From Epiperipatus broadwayi (Eukaryota > Onychophora > Udeonychophora > Euonychophora > Peripatidae), in assembly GCA_028023455.1 (NCBI GenBank), contig JAQFVV010013303.1, positions 96,001 to 160,000 on the forward strand: 64,000 bases of DNA, in the 5' to 3' direction. The notes beneath the pieces were generated by a model. The model saw only the letters and a program-made list of their open reading frames with translations. It was not told the DNA's origin and did no database searches. Each line of letters starts with the position of its first letter. Position 1 is the stretch's first letter. A program made the translations under genes and the position numbers. Shown here piece after piece: positions 23,851 to 36,639 of the stretch.

Positions 23851-24596
23851 TTAAACTATTTAGCTATAACATGCACCATAAGGTTCAGAGGAAAAATGAT
23901 AATTAGCATGGTGCTTTAAAATTTTGATTATATAACATGAAGAATAGCAAAGCAAGTAAATGAAAGGTCACTAAAAATAAAAAAAATAGAAACACATTAT
24001 CTATTTGTGGAACTAGTTATTAATGAGGAAATGAAAAAAACATAAGAAAGCAGGTACTTATGGATAGATTGAATATGAAAGAAGTTATAGATGGTCTTGA
24101 AAGATAAAAGAAATTCGTGGTGAATCAAATAAATATGTATTAGATTATCTATGAAGAAAAAAATGCATATGAGTTATAGCCATTATAAACAAATACTCTC
24201 TTTTATCATATTGTTGGTTATTTCTGGAAGATTGGTTGCTTCAAATATTTAACTTTAATATGATTTTTCACAATTTTTTAAATCTTTAAATATAGAGAAT
24301 AAATTAGAAAATCAGCTACAAAATATTAATATTGAAACGGTAAACCTTTGATCCCTCACCATTTCATCTACAGCCTGAGAACCAATTCTATACTAGGTTC
24401 AAACCTAATTAAAATAGGTATATAATGGTATTATCATAGGTATATAATGGTATTATCATGGCTATATGTGTCGCATTATATATGTTCATACAAATAAACC
24501 TTGTAAATACACCTTACATTAATTATTATAGCAGATAAATTTTGGTATGCTATAAAAATGTTATATGATACATTTAATATTATAAAATCAATTTAA
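23851..24596. other. AT-rich stretch without a gene
   Basis: No gene. A 24 bp unit (aggtatataatggtattatc) is repeated twice at about 24414-24462. Confidence 0.5.
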
Positions 24597-25110
24597 CACT
24601 TAAACAGGCTTTAACCTGTAATGAATGCACCTTAAAATTTTTAATGGACAAGTAATATTATTTTGCCCCCAGAGGGACCTCACAAACCATGAGACAAGAT
24701 AGCAATTTTTATAAAGATAAGAACAGCCCTCTTATCTTTAACCTAAATTTCTACTTATATGGAGCCAATCTGAAACATCCTGATTTGGGAGCATGAAGGT
24801 GTTTTTTTTTTTCACTGTTTAATTCCACTATTTTCTTTACTAATTAACCTTTGTGAAACTTGCTGTAAATTGCAAGATTTCATGATGGTTAATTAGTAAA
24901 GGAAATAGTGGAGTTAAACAGTGAATCAGAATGCTTCAGATTGGCCGATATAAGTAGAAATTTATGTTAAAGATAAGATGGCCATTCTTATCTTTATAAA
25001 AGTCACTATCTTGTTTTGTGGTTTGTGAGGTTGCTCTATTGGCAACATAATATTGCTTGACTATTAGAAATTTTAAGGCACACTCATTACAAATTAAAGC
25101 CTGTTTAAGT
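24597..25110. mobile_element. Foldback element (FB2) with ~230 bp inverted arms
   Basis: The outer ends are acttaaacaggcttt and aaagcctgtttaagt. Mirrored words follow inwards: aatgaatg/cactcatt, ccttaaaattttt/aaattttaagg, cctcacaaacca/tggtttgtgag, aagataagaa..cc/ggccattcttatctt, ctacttatat/atataagtag, ccactattt/aaatagtgg. The centre is near 24865. There is no coding region. One arm (tttttataaagataagaa through aatctgaa.cat) recurs inside FB6 at 42.7 kb. I found no convincing target duplication at the outer ends. Confidence 0.85.
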
Positions 25111-25362
25111 ATTTATATATACTTTCTGTGTGCTCAATATAATTACAAAATCAATTTATTAAGTTGTTTCATTATATATTCATATGTAGGTGTATACTCC
25201 ACCATATATTGTTATACATATATAGGGTGGCATGATTCAATTTTATTAAAAGTATTTTAGTTTTAGTAATTAACGTAAAAATAGTTGTAAACAAAATTTG
25301 CATTAATGCCATACCCGTGATAAAAATAAAGAAAAATCAATTAAAGTTTTAGTAATTGCATA

Positions 25363-26495
25363 CTCTAAATCAGTGGTCTTCAACCTTTTCACACCTGCGG
25401 CTCAGTAAAAATAAGGATAAGATTCCGTGGACCGGCAGAAGTTTCCAGATAAATTTTCTTAAAGATGTAACCTGCTTAGCATTAGATAAGCATAATTGTT
25501 ATAACTGACCAAAACAGCACACTAGTTATTGTGTATTGTAATGGTGTTACTTACCTTCAAGACATGCTGAGCACTCTTTCTCGAGTTGCGCAGTCATACT
25601 GCTACAGAAAACATACAATAACAATCGTTCTCATTAATGTGCTTGCATTTTACATTTATTATTTCATTGTTAAAATGTGCAAGAATGAAATGTTATTCAC
25701 CTGAATGTTGAAAAAGTCAAAAGTTTTGATCTTATTTTCACTGAGACTAAAGATAGACACCAAAGTTATTTTTTGTTTGTTTTTATTTTTAAAAAAATGT
25801 AACAGAAATTGGTTTTAAAAATAAAAGTTTTAGCATTTTAGCAGTATACAAATAAAGCCAAAAAAAAATATTGCCTTATAGGCCAAAAAAAAGTGGGCGT
25901 ATTTTTAAACAAAAAAAAAAAGAAAACGAAACTTGAAAAAGTCAAAAGTTTTGATATTACTTTATTTTGGGGTGGCGAGGATGTATTGAGAAATACTTTG
26001 TAAAAGTTAGAGACAGAACTTATTTTTTGGTTTTTATTTTAAAAAAAAAGTAATAAAAATTGATTGTATAGCCAAAAAAACAACAACACTAAAAATGAAA
26101 TATTAAAAGAGAGAATAGAAAAAATTTAAGAGATCAAAAAAAGTCATGTTACATTTTATTGTTTTAACAATGCTGATAAGCAGCTGTGATTGGCTATCAA
26201 AAGACAACCAGAGTTTGTATAATAAAAAAACTTTTTTCTACCCCCCCCTCATAAACATCTATGATAAATAGAAAAACAAATTAATTTATGTATGATTGAT
26301 TAGATTTTGTTTTTGTTCTGTTTCAGGGAAAAAATACGATGAAAAAATAAATAAAAATTGTTCATATTAATTAAAAGTTTAAAATCTTATTATTTTATTA
26401 TAAATTTTCTTGCTAGTCTAGCTGCGGACTGACAGAAAACTTCTGCGGCCCGGTGCTGGTCCGCAGCCCGGTGGTTGAAGACCACTGCTCTAAAT
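25363..26495 (+). mobile_element. Non-autonomous hAT element with perfect 8 bp target duplication
   Basis: The element proper is 25371-26487. Its ends are cagtggtcttcaacc and ggttgaagaccactg, exact 15 bp terminal inverted repeats of hAT type. The flanking octamers ctctaaat (25363-25370 and 26488-26495) are identical, the 8 bp duplication expected for hAT. Next to each end is a short G+C-rich block (ggaccggcagaagttt on the left; its mirrored counterpart cttctgcggcccgg on the right). The interior has no transposase. It is AT-rich and holds two copies of a module starting gaaaaagtcaaaagttttga, at about 25707 and 25933. It would have been moved by a hAT transposase supplied elsewhere. At 1117 bp it is long for a MITE. 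Confidence 0.95.
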
Positions 26496-27800
26496 TGTTT
26501 GTAACAAAATGGTTATAGGGTAAAATCACTGGACCAGCACTATTGAACAGCCTGGGGAAATTTATAACACCTTTAAAATTCGAACAAAAGTTTTTAAGAT
26601 CAACTTTTATAATCTAATGGAATTCCTTAAGTTAATGGGTTTTCAGGTGAAATAAATTATTCATGAGTAAGTTCCTGAATCTAAAAGGCATAAATAAGCC
26701 ATATTTTTAAGCTTGAGGGAGGAATCTATTTTTTGGAATAGTGTTTTTTGGAATAGTGTTTGCTAGCACACTCCATGTCACTTTGTTTTTTTTTAATATG
26801 TCTAGCTAGGAAAGCCAAGTTTTGCTGTTTCTCCATGAGAATGGTGGGATTTATTGCCATCTGATGCTTTAACAATTGGAGCCCCACAAGATGAATTTCT
26901 ACAGCCATAGCCCACTGCAAGAAGAAAGAGAAGACATCAGAAACCAGCCCAGGGAAGACTATCACTACACCTGAAGTCCAAGCACCTTTGCTTCCAGCTG
27001 AAATAAATAACTGGTAATATGAATCCAAAACTGCAAAGTTTTGTATTAAGTGCGATTTCATTTTAAAACCTAAATATAAAGCTAGCTAAAAATGTAAATT
27101 AATTTATGAACATTCAAAGTAATATTATAAAACTTATCTAAATTAATTAATCTTTTAAAGTATTAGCTTGTCTACCCACCTTTTAGCTGTTTTATTTAAA
27201 CAAATTATTATCTTTCATAACTTTTAATTATCTATCACTGTGCTTTGTGCCTATATTTTCTTTATGATTTTTAAAAATAATTTATATCTATTATATGTCA
27301 ATGCTTCAAAACAGCAAGCTTTTAAAGGTAGTAAAATTTTGAGAAGATACAATTAAAATTATCTTCATATAATTATTTTTTAAAGTCACTATTTATTAGT
27401 GCTGTTTCAAAATCCTATATTCGAAGTAATAATGAATTGCATTGCCCTCGTTATTACTATTAAATATTAATTTAATATAAATGCATAATGTGGTTTGCTC
27501 ATAAATTAAAACTATGATTTTTAGTTAATGTTAATAAGTAATGTACTAGCCTTAGGTCAATAAGAAAATATATTTATTTGTTAAGTTTTCTTTTAGTAAA
27601 CCCCCTTCAATTATACTTTTTCCGCCTTAATTGATTATTGCAATGTAGATTGAAAATGTTAACAATATTGAAATATAATTATTCCTTAGATAGTGTAGAT
27701 ATCTATATAAAGCTAGTTAAGAATTGACTCCTATTAGCTGAACTGATAATGCTATTGTTCCAGAACATATGATTTTAAATGTTATATCTTTATTGCTTGG
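26496..27800. other. Stretch without a supported gene
   Basis: A 111-codon open frame on the minus strand (26726-27061) ends with a duplicated HYSKK, caused by a 15 bp tandem repeat (ttttttggaatagtg). The block 26780-27060 is less AT-rich than its surroundings. I recognise no domain in it and see no clear splice sites, so I leave it unassigned; an old element or a lone exon are both possible. The remainder is AT-rich with nothing recognisable. Confidence 0.4.
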
Positions 27801-28335
27801 CAGATCACATTAATGTTTTGCTACCTCTCTCAAAATGAGATTTTGGTAAGGCCATTCCATTTTTTTCTTTTGGAGATGTGCACTGGTAAATACCTGAAGT
27901 TGAATGGCAGGCAAGGGTATCAGCCACCTCAACCTCAAACTCAGAATGTTCACACTGCACACAGCAGAATGCCCAGTTCCAAGGTACCAGCATTGGTCAC
28001 AAGAATCCCTGAACAAAATAATCAATCTGCAGGGTGACTTCATAATGATATTTGTGCTATGGAACTTATTCTATCTCTGTGAATTAATATTCAGCACTGC
28101 ATGTTCATGTGTTACTTATGATATGTTTTAGTATAAGTGTTATAATGGATAGTCTACCTAGGGCTAGTGTAATTATTTATGAAAGAGCAACCATAACATT
28201 AAAAGATAGGATTTGGCATTTCATTATAGGCATAATGAAAGTGATCATTTATGTACACACATGTCAATTAATATGTAAGATGAGAGTAATTGGACAATCT
28301 CTCATCTACTGGAATGCCTAAAAGAAAGGGGGGAT
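27801..28335 (+). pseudogene. Partial upstream copy: gag C-terminal end, 3' region and purine tract
   Basis: From 27880 this segment is homologous to 30455-30900. Shared words include atggcaggcaag/atgccaggcaag, actcagaatgttc, agcagaatgcc, gaacaaaataatc, attaatattcagca, tatgatatgttttagt and agggctagtgtaattattta. The frame matching the end of the gag reading region is open to a stop at about 28037, so this looks like the C-terminal end of the same gag plus its untranslated tail. It closes with aaaagaaaggggg (28323-28333), which resembles the polypurine tract that primes plus-strand synthesis just upstream of a 3' LTR. Confidence 0.6.
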
Positions 28336-28840
28336 CTATGGATTAAAATCAAATTTTATAATGAATTAGATTGGAAACAGGAATGAAACCAACAAGGCAA
28401 GTTTTAAGGTATAAAAGCTAGTCCAAGTATTCAGAACCAGCACAGATACTTAAACAAATATGTAATGATATAATCATGAACTCTTTTAAGTCTATTTAGG
28501 ATAAAAACAGCTAAAAGAAAGAACAAAGGCACAGTGAGTAATATTTTGTTAGTATATATTTTATTATATTTAAAAAAAAATTATGTTTTAAAAAATATTG
28601 GGGAAGTTATAAAATAAAATATCACAGCTGTGCAAAGTTAAGAGAAGTGAATAGGCAGCACTAGGCAGAGAAAGTTTACACAAGCTAAAAAAAAGCTAGG
28701 ATGACAGTGGGCAAGTCATTTTTCAGTATGGAGAACAGCAAATAGCTGTATTATTTGAGTTATTTAAAAATAAACCACAGTGAGATAAAATTGAATAGAT
28801 TTTCAAAAAATATATAAGAACGGCCAGCAGTATGGAGGAA
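28336..28840 (+). promoter_or_regulatory. Possible LTR or leader with TATA-type promoter
   Basis: This lies between a polypurine-like tract and the start of the gag relic, where an LTR and leader would be expected. It holds ggtataaaagctag at about 28410, a good TATA box, followed about 25 bp later by a plausible start region (ttcagaacca). No second copy of this stretch was found in the window and no primer binding site was recognised, so its identity as an LTR rests on position alone. Confidence 0.35.
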
Positions 28841-30650
28841 GAAACTGGAGAGGAAGTATAATGTAAGGGTATAACATTGTGGTCTGGGAGAGAGATTATT
28901 GAAGGTAGTAGTAGCATGGAGGGAGAGACAGAAGTAGAAGATTCAGGGAAGGAGTTGGATGCCTGGATGGAGAGGTTGATGAAAAATCTGGCTGTTAGAG
29001 ACCAGACAAATAAACATGACATGGAAGAAAGAGATTGGCTGTTAGAGACCAGACAAATAAACATGACATGGAAGAAAGAGATGGGAAAATGGAGCAAAGA
29101 TTCAAGACCTTGGGTAAAGAGATCAGATAAAGAGATAGGAAAAGTGAAGAAAGAGATAAACAGTCAGAGGAGAGGCTGCACATAATGCTACAGGGTTTGA
29201 AGATCAGCTATCAGCAGAAATATGAGGAAGTCCACTGCTGAACAAAGGCCAAGAATAAAACAGTAACAAAATGATAGCAATGAAAAGGGAGATTAGGCAA
29301 TTGGAGATCAGGTTGAGCAATGGGAAATGGCCATGAAACTGATAATCTCTAAGCTCATAGAGGATGTGAACAGCAAGCTAAGGGATCAGGAGGCCACAGT
29401 CAAGAGTTTACAGAAAGTTCATGGGGAAGTGAGAGATGAGATCCACAGGCTAAAGGAAGACTTGGCACAAAATAACCAAGGTGTCCATGCAAGGAATTTG
29501 ACAGCATACAAGAGATAAAGAAAAATATTGCAGAAGTAAAGAAGCAAGAGAAAACTTTAGAGGTCAACTTGGCTACTATAAGCCAAGCAGGTCTGTTGAA
29601 GGGAAGGATAGTACTAAGCCATGTCCAGAAGATAGCCGCAGTTAAATAGACACAGTACCAGGTATCAGTGAACCATAGATAATTTCATGGACATTGCCAG
29701 TGGTGGGAAGATGAGGTCCCTCGATGGCAGGAAATGACCAGACTGTCATCCCAAGTAAGAATTATCTGAACCAAGAGGATGGAACAGTGGAATCAAGTTT
29801 GAGAGATCAAGAAGAACTGTTGTTAAGTATACCCAAGTACCTGTCAAAATTTATATAGGTCAAGGCCTTCAAGGGAGATGTTGGGGAGAATCCAAGAGCC
29901 TATATTGACAGTATGAGAAAGCTATTCCCATTCCAAAAGGTCCCAATGGCTGATGAGGTAGGATTTGCCAGCCACCACTTACACGGCTATGCCAAGTCCT
30001 GGTGGGATTGCTATGAAAATAAACCTGTAAATTTTGACCAGTACATGCTATCCCTCTCCAAGACATTCTTGAGCGAGGAGCATCAGGATGGAATCTATCA
30101 TACTATACTTCGAGAAACCTATGGGTTTGCAGTTAAGGAGGCTCATATGCAGTTCTTTTTAAAATAGCCTTCCTCCGGTTGTTAACTGTATTCCCATTTA
30201 TGAATATCCAGATGATCCAGGTCAGCCAGCAAAATATGCCATAGAGGATACTTCATATGATGGGATGCTGGGTTCAAACCATAGAAGAAATGGCTGATTT
30301 TCTAATGACCATAGACTTTATGCTCATCCCCAAGGAACTGCCAGAGAAAATACACAAGGCAGAGTGCTCAAAACGTCAGGCAATTATGGTCCAGAACTGA
30401 CTACAGTCAAGACCATCAACATGGGGACCAGACAATCAAACTCAAGTATAAAAATCTGCAGTTTAATGCCAGGCAAGTGTGCAAGTCACCCCGACATTGA
30501 ACTCAGAATGTTCGCACCATGCGTAGCAGAATGCCTGGTACCAGGTTACTGGCGCTGGTTGCAAGAACTCCTGAACAAAATAATCGATCCACAGCTCAAC
30601 TTTATAATTATATTTTCCAGTGCTATAGCACTTGTTGGTGATCTAGAGTA
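28841..30650 (+). pseudogene. LTR-retrotransposon gag pseudogene (Ty3/Gypsy-type capsid)
   Basis: Gag proteins package the element's RNA. The N-terminal part (about 28877-29640) is strongly charged and coiled-coil-like (MERLMKNL, SLQKVHGEVRDEIHRLKEDL) but split over several frames. A 47 bp tandem duplication at 28989-29082 itself shifts the frame. The capsid-like domain is open at 29844-30166 and shows the retrotransposon gag pattern: MADEVGFASHHLHGYAKSWW, about 13 residues, FDQYMLSLSKTFL. The WW pair and spacing are the usual signature. After a stop at 30165 the sequence continues in another frame to about 30650 with further stops. No zinc knuckle, protease or pol was found. The 3' section is repeated at 27.9-28.3 kb. 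Confidence 0.8.
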
Positions 30651-30900
30651 GCTAATTCTTTCTTCCTGAATTAATATTCAGCATTAGTCTGAAGCTTTCT
30701 CTTGATTCCTAAGTTAAATCTACCTCAGCAAGCTGGTTTACACTCTCAAATGTTATTTATGATATGTTTTAGTGTAAGTGTTATCTACCCAGGGCTAGTG
30801 TAATTATTTATGAAAGAGCAACCATAACATTAAAAGATAGGCATAATGAAAGTGATTATTTAAAGTAATTGGACAATGGCTCATCTACTGGAATGTCTAT
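30651..30900 (+). other. 3' untranslated part of the gag element
   Basis: It matches 28060-28320 (tatgatatgttttagtgtaa, then ggctagtgtaattatttatg, agagcaaccataacatta). The match fades at about 30895 (ctactggaatg), just before the position of the purine tract in the other copy, which is missing here. Confidence 0.65.
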
Positions 30901-32506
30901 GTGCATTTACTACATTGTAAATTATGTTCTTTTGTTAATATTTATTATATTAATCAATGAAGAAATCTATATTTAAATTACTTTGGTTGCATATGATTTT
31001 TCATTGCTAATTTCAATTCAGTTTAATCCTAGTTATTTATCTAATATGAATGAGCGATCTATGCATTGATGATAAATTATGAATGTGACTTCCAGTACTA
31101 TACTGTCAGTTTAGTAAATTTAGTTTATTTATGTACATTTAAAACCCTGATTCTCTTGTTTCTCCCTGTCCTATGCCAGCCATGAAGAAATGGAAACTGA
31201 GTGTAATCTCGGGTAGGTCAATCATAAGGTGTTGAGTCATGGAGTATTGGAGAAGCAATTGAAGCCTGGTCTGATTCAGGACTTCACCATCTCACTCTGG
31301 TCAGCTTTGGTCTCTCTGCCTGAATTCTGGATTCTGTTATGTGAATATCTAAAACTTGACCATTACAATATAAAGGTTGAGAATTGGCTATTTTCTAATA
31401 ATCAAAATATTTTTATAATAAAAACAGCATTTCATAAAAGTTCATTTATTGTTACATTATTTTATATTTGTTAAATATTTTCACAATTGAATAAAATGTA
31501 GAAGAAATAAATGAGTTTGATAATTAGAGAAAAATATCCAGCAGTGATGTTAAGTAGTCAACCAATAATTAACATTGCCAGCCCAAACTGAGCTATTTGC
31601 TAATAGCTTCTTTGTCTGAATAAACATAAGATGACCACCTTTATCTTAGTGCATATGATATATTTTGGGCAATAAACTAGACATCACTGAAACTTAATGG
31701 TAACAAATCATCACTCCATATTTTCATTGATGAGTAAGAACCAAACAATTGAAATTAATGGATTAGTTTGTATAGTAATTAGAGAAACATTCACTGAGAT
31801 AAAGAGTATCCATCTTAATTACCTACTAAATGCAGACAATAGGTATAGTGAGTTTTGCCTGTTTTAAATGCAGGCAAACAGTTAATAGTTCAACTTAGGG
31901 ATAACAGTATTATCATCAGTGGCCTAGAAACATCCGTGTTGAATACTATTTAAATTGTTACTCAGATTTATTTCTACTGTTTATATCTTAATCATCTGTG
32001 GAAGTAGTTAATTTAGCAAAGAGATGATTTCTTACTATTGGAATTTCAGAGAAGATATGTGTTCAGATACATGCAAAAATAGGATCTTGAATTTACTACA
32101 CATAATACACTTTATGCACTGAGATTAAGATGATCCATCTTTGCCTCCTAGAAAATTTGGGCAAAAAAGTTATTAACAAATGTTTCAACATAGATATAGC
32201 AATGTTAGTTGTTGATTGCCTAGTAAATATTATGCTGGACACTTGTCTAATTATTATACATATTTAATCATTCATTTATATTCCTTTTATAAAAAACAGG
32301 TAAATTGTTAATTTGGTTCTTTATGGTTTTGTAACTTCTTTTATTCACATAAAATTTTTAAGAGAAAAATTGGATTTTTATGGCTGTCGGATATTATTGT
32401 AGAATGCAACAGGATATGCTTAAGCTGTTTACTCTAAATAAATGTGTTTCATCAGAATTTATAAATCTAAAGCAAATTTGTTTTTCATTAGCCATTGCAA
32501 AAGTAT
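30901..32506. other. Stretch without a gene
   Basis: The block 31140-31345 is less AT-rich and follows the gag element closely; it could be a remnant of it, but no frame is recognisable. The rest is AT-rich. Confidence 0.45.
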
Positions 32507-34130
32507 GACACGATCATCATTCCCTAAAGCTTACACAATCTGTTATAACAGAGGCAAAACTCTCCATACAGTAGTGCCTCCATACAGTAGTGCCACCCAG
32601 TGCAAGCCAGAATCTCCATGGATATGTGAAGATTTGTTCCTACAATCCTGATCTAATGACTACTCATCCAATAATCCTGATCTAGTTTTTAACTTGTAGT
32701 TTTCATACGTAAGGAGTCTTGCATCTAAAAGCACTGTACCTAGATCTTAGAATTTAATGCCACCCTCCAGCGATCACCTTTTACCTTTTTAGTTTACTAT
32801 AAATCTATGAATTCAAAAAGACACAATATTTGTTTATTCCAAACTCATTTACTCATTTATAGTTATATAGAACTGAACCCAGTTCAGCATGTCTTTGGTT
32901 GGAGAGTTTTGCCTCTGTTACAACAGGTTGCGTAGGCATAGGAAATGGTCACCTTCTTGATCTTTAGGGTGTAATACTAATCGTGTCAAATAGGATAATG
33001 GTGATTATATTTATTAAAGAACCAAAGACACTAAGATGTATAGATGCTGAACTTTTTCAAATCTATATAATTATACAAATGAATGAATTTGGTATGGAAA
33101 CATTGTTGTGTTTTTATTTTGGACTCATATCTTTATAGTTAACTAAAAAGGTAAAAGTTGTCTTCTGTAGGGTAGCATTAAATCTTAAAATGTAAGTGCA
33201 TTGCTATCAGATCTAACACTCCTCACTGATGAAAGCAACAAGCTAGAAACTAGTCTGGAGATGTTCGGTAAATAGGCACTAGATAGAAATTTTATGCACA
33301 AATCTGGCATCCATTGATTATTCTGGCTTGCACTAGGTAGCACTACTGTATAGGTTTAGCCTGTCATAACAGATTATATAAGCATAGTGAATAGTGATCA
33401 TTTTGATGTTTAGTGGTATAATACCAATCATGTCAAATAGGATGATGGTGACTTTAGTTAGTAAAGAACCAGAGACACCAAGATGTACAGATGCTGAACT
33501 CTTAGATTTATAGTTAACTAAAAGGGTAAAGAGTGGCTTCTGGAGGGTAGCATTAGTTCTTAAGCTGAATTGCTCTTAGATCTAACACTCTTCACTGATG
33601 GAAGCAACAAGATAAAAACTAGTCTGGAGATATTGGATGAATAGGCACTGGATAGGAATTTTATGTACAAAACTTTTTGCATCCATTGATTACTCTGGCT
33701 TGCCCTGAGTGGCACTACTGCATGAATAGTTTTGTTCTGATATAACATTGTATAAGCATAGAAAATGGTGATCATGTGATGTTTGTAGTGTGATACCAAT
33801 TATGACAAGTAGCATGATGATGATTATGGTTATGAAAGAATAGGAAGCACTAAAATGTATAGATAATGAACTAGGTTCATATTGATATAACTACACAAAT
33901 GAATGAGCTTTGGATGAAAACATTATTGTGTTTTTATTGTGGACTCTTAGCTTTATGGTTAACTAAAAAGGTGGTTTCAGGAGGGTAGCATTAGATTGTA
34001 AGGTCTTGATGTATTGCATTCAGATCCAAGGCTTCTCAATAATGAAAGCCACAAGCTAGAAACTAGTCTGGGGATATTACTCTGTCTGGCATTGGTTGGC
34101 ACTATATGGAGAGTTCTGCCTCTACCTTAT
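32507..34130. repeat. Array of a ~370-445 bp unit: one inverted copy, three direct copies
   Basis: The inverted copy spans about 32507-32905. Direct copies start at about 32906, 33350 and 33723, and a last partial start lies at 34108. Marker words in each direct unit, in order: gagagttttgcctc, a ttaacaga-like segment, gtgtaatac.aat, caaatagg.tgatggtga, aaagaaccagagacac, atagatgctgaac, gtttttatt.tggactc, gttaactaaaa.ggtaaa, gagggtagcatta, cactgatgaaagc, aaactagtctggaga, ggcactagat and tggcttgcact. The second direct unit lacks about 70 bp in its middle. Several short open frames are by-products. The same unit occurs as both arms of FB5 at 41953-42592. Confidence 0.88.
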
Positions 34131-36639
34131 TTTTTAATATACAAATTAAAAAGCATATGAAACACTTGAAGAAGCTATACAGATTCCAAAAATTACTATA
34201 CACTAAGCGCTTTCGAGGCCATTTGCCTCATATTCATAGCGGTAATGTGAGGTGCAGAATGAGGAAATAGGGCAAGAAACAAAGCAGTATGCAAAGCATA
34301 TGCAAATGAGCTAGATAGTCCAACATTTGGAGATGTCAAAGCAGGTATCCCTTCTATTGATAGCGTTATTATTGCAATTAATGAAGTATGCTTCTCTGAT
34401 TTTCCGCTTGATGTCATTTTTTTCAATGTCGACTATTTTGGAAAATTTAATTTTCTTTAAGTGCTACAATAAATCTAGCTGTTTTAACAATATATATATA
34501 AAACATGGAAAATTCATGCACATGGATTTTAAAAGGAATTGATCATTACTTTGATGGTTATATTAACAAATCCATTTTTTAATATTAATTTATGTTACAT
34601 TGAAATGAATTGCATTGATATATAATTTCAAATTTATTCATCAGAAAGTGAAACTATTTTTAATTATAGTAAAATTAACTTTATCAGTAAATATTAATAA
34701 CTATATTTTTATATATTATTTTCTAAAAGAATAGCCATATTAATATATCTGTTTGCACATATAATATATTTTCATATATGTATAATGCATAAAATAACAA
34801 AATTCAGAATTAACATATTTGCTTTTTCATTATATAATATACAAATATCATGATTAATCTTGAAATCTATTTATAACCAGTTTATGTTTGATTAATTTGA
34901 TAATTATTTTTTGTGCTTTTAATTTTTTGAAAAATAAAATCTTATTAAAAACATAAGTTTAAAAGTAAAAAAAATCTTAAAAATACTTTGCAAATAAAGG
35001 AAGAGAATAAATAAATAATCATACAAGACTTCATTTCAAACTAAAAAATGTATTTACTAATAACAACTTTTTCTCAAGTAAATTCTATCACTAAAATTAA
35101 TGTTGACTAAAAAATGCAATCAATCAAGGAACTTATTATTTTTTTCCCTAAATATGTGATTTATAATTACAACCCAATAAAAATAATGGTTACATTTTTG
35201 GAAGTGAACATTTTTTAAATTTAACAGTGAACACTTTTTATTTAGTAGTAGGCATTTCTTGTTTGTAGTAGTAAATTTTCACTTGATTAATATGCTATTA
35301 AAAACAAATAGATTCAAATACAAGTTCAATGTACATGCCACACACTTACTGAACAGCAGTTATTTTATTTAATTTCAATAAAAGTAAAAAAAAAGTAAAT
35401 TAGTTTAAAATTGCAATTTTCCATTTCCCAAAAAATAAAGTTGCACATATATGCACTTAATACTTTCTTGTAATTTTTCTTGAACTAATTTTTCAATGAA
35501 AGATGTAACTATCTAGATATTTTAGATAGAATTAAAATCAGTGAAAACACATTTTAGTTCTAATTTTTGTTGCAAAATGAATATGAACTTGTTGAGTGAT
35601 CACATAGACAGATAGAATTGAATTACTTTAAGCTTAATTGTAGCAACACTACTATTTCAATAAAATGTACATCAGAAAGTTAAATAAATATTTAAAAAAA
35701 AAACAAATTGTATAATGTAATATTTATTTTAATAGGAAGGAAAGACCTTAAATGGATCTTTTCTACCTAGAACTTGGATTTAAAATAAAGTAGTGACATA
35801 AAAAAAAAAAACTTATTAGTAATGATTAACTTTTATAAGTCATTTTAATAAAATTTTTATACAGAATAATTTAAAATTAATTTTAAAAAGTTCTGTATAT
35901 GAATAAATTTAAAATTAATAAATTTAAAAATGTTTAAATTTTTTATTTTTTTATGATAATGATTATATTTTTTCAGCATTAATGGTTGTCATGATAAGTT
36001 AACTGAAACATATTTTATTTTTATGTGATCTAATATTATTGTGAAAATTGCTCCTAAAGCCAACCAAATACAGTAAATGCAAGAAAAGCCAATATGGCAT
36101 GTGTTGGAATAAAATGTTAAAATAATTTTTATTAGTAAATATGTAGTTAAATAAATTAAAACATACACAAATTTGTAAATAAAATTGTCTGTCTATTTAT
36201 AGAACAAGCTATTGTAAAATTTTGTTTTAATCGGCCATTAAATTTAAATTTAAAAAAGTTTGTTAAATGTTTTATTTATTATATAGAAGAATTTTTTAAT
36301 GATAAGAGAAAATCAGACACTTATAAAAATGTGGGATTGAATGAAAATGAATAATATAAATTATAGAATAGGATTGAAATGGTAGAAACATTTTAAAATT
36401 ATGCAAAAAAATATAGGAAAAAAAATTAAAAAAGTGAAATCAGATGGGGATATCTGGTTATCAGGAGAGGCTTTATAAAATATACAAGGAAACTTTAAAA
36501 ACTAAAAGATAAAAAACTATAAAAGAAGGAAAAAAGAATGATATTTTGCTGTTTGAAGAGAAGTGTAAAAGGTAAAAATTAATTGAAAAGTGTAGTCTAT
36601 GGAATGTTTCTTTTGGTAAATAACATATTAATAAACTTT
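34131..36639. other. AT-rich stretch without a gene
   Basis: A small block at 34196-34330 (cactaagcgctttcgagg onwards) has more G+C and CpG than the surroundings. It carries overlapping short frames on both strands that I do not recognise. The rest is strongly AT-rich. Confidence 0.5.

Noticed and set aside
26726-27061. 111-codon minus-strand open frame as a host gene
   Set aside because: No recognisable domain, C-terminal repeat from a DNA slippage event, no splice-site context that I can defend.
34196-34426. 76-codon minus-strand frame in a CpG-containing block
   Set aside because: Overlapped by an unrelated forward frame; no domain recognised.
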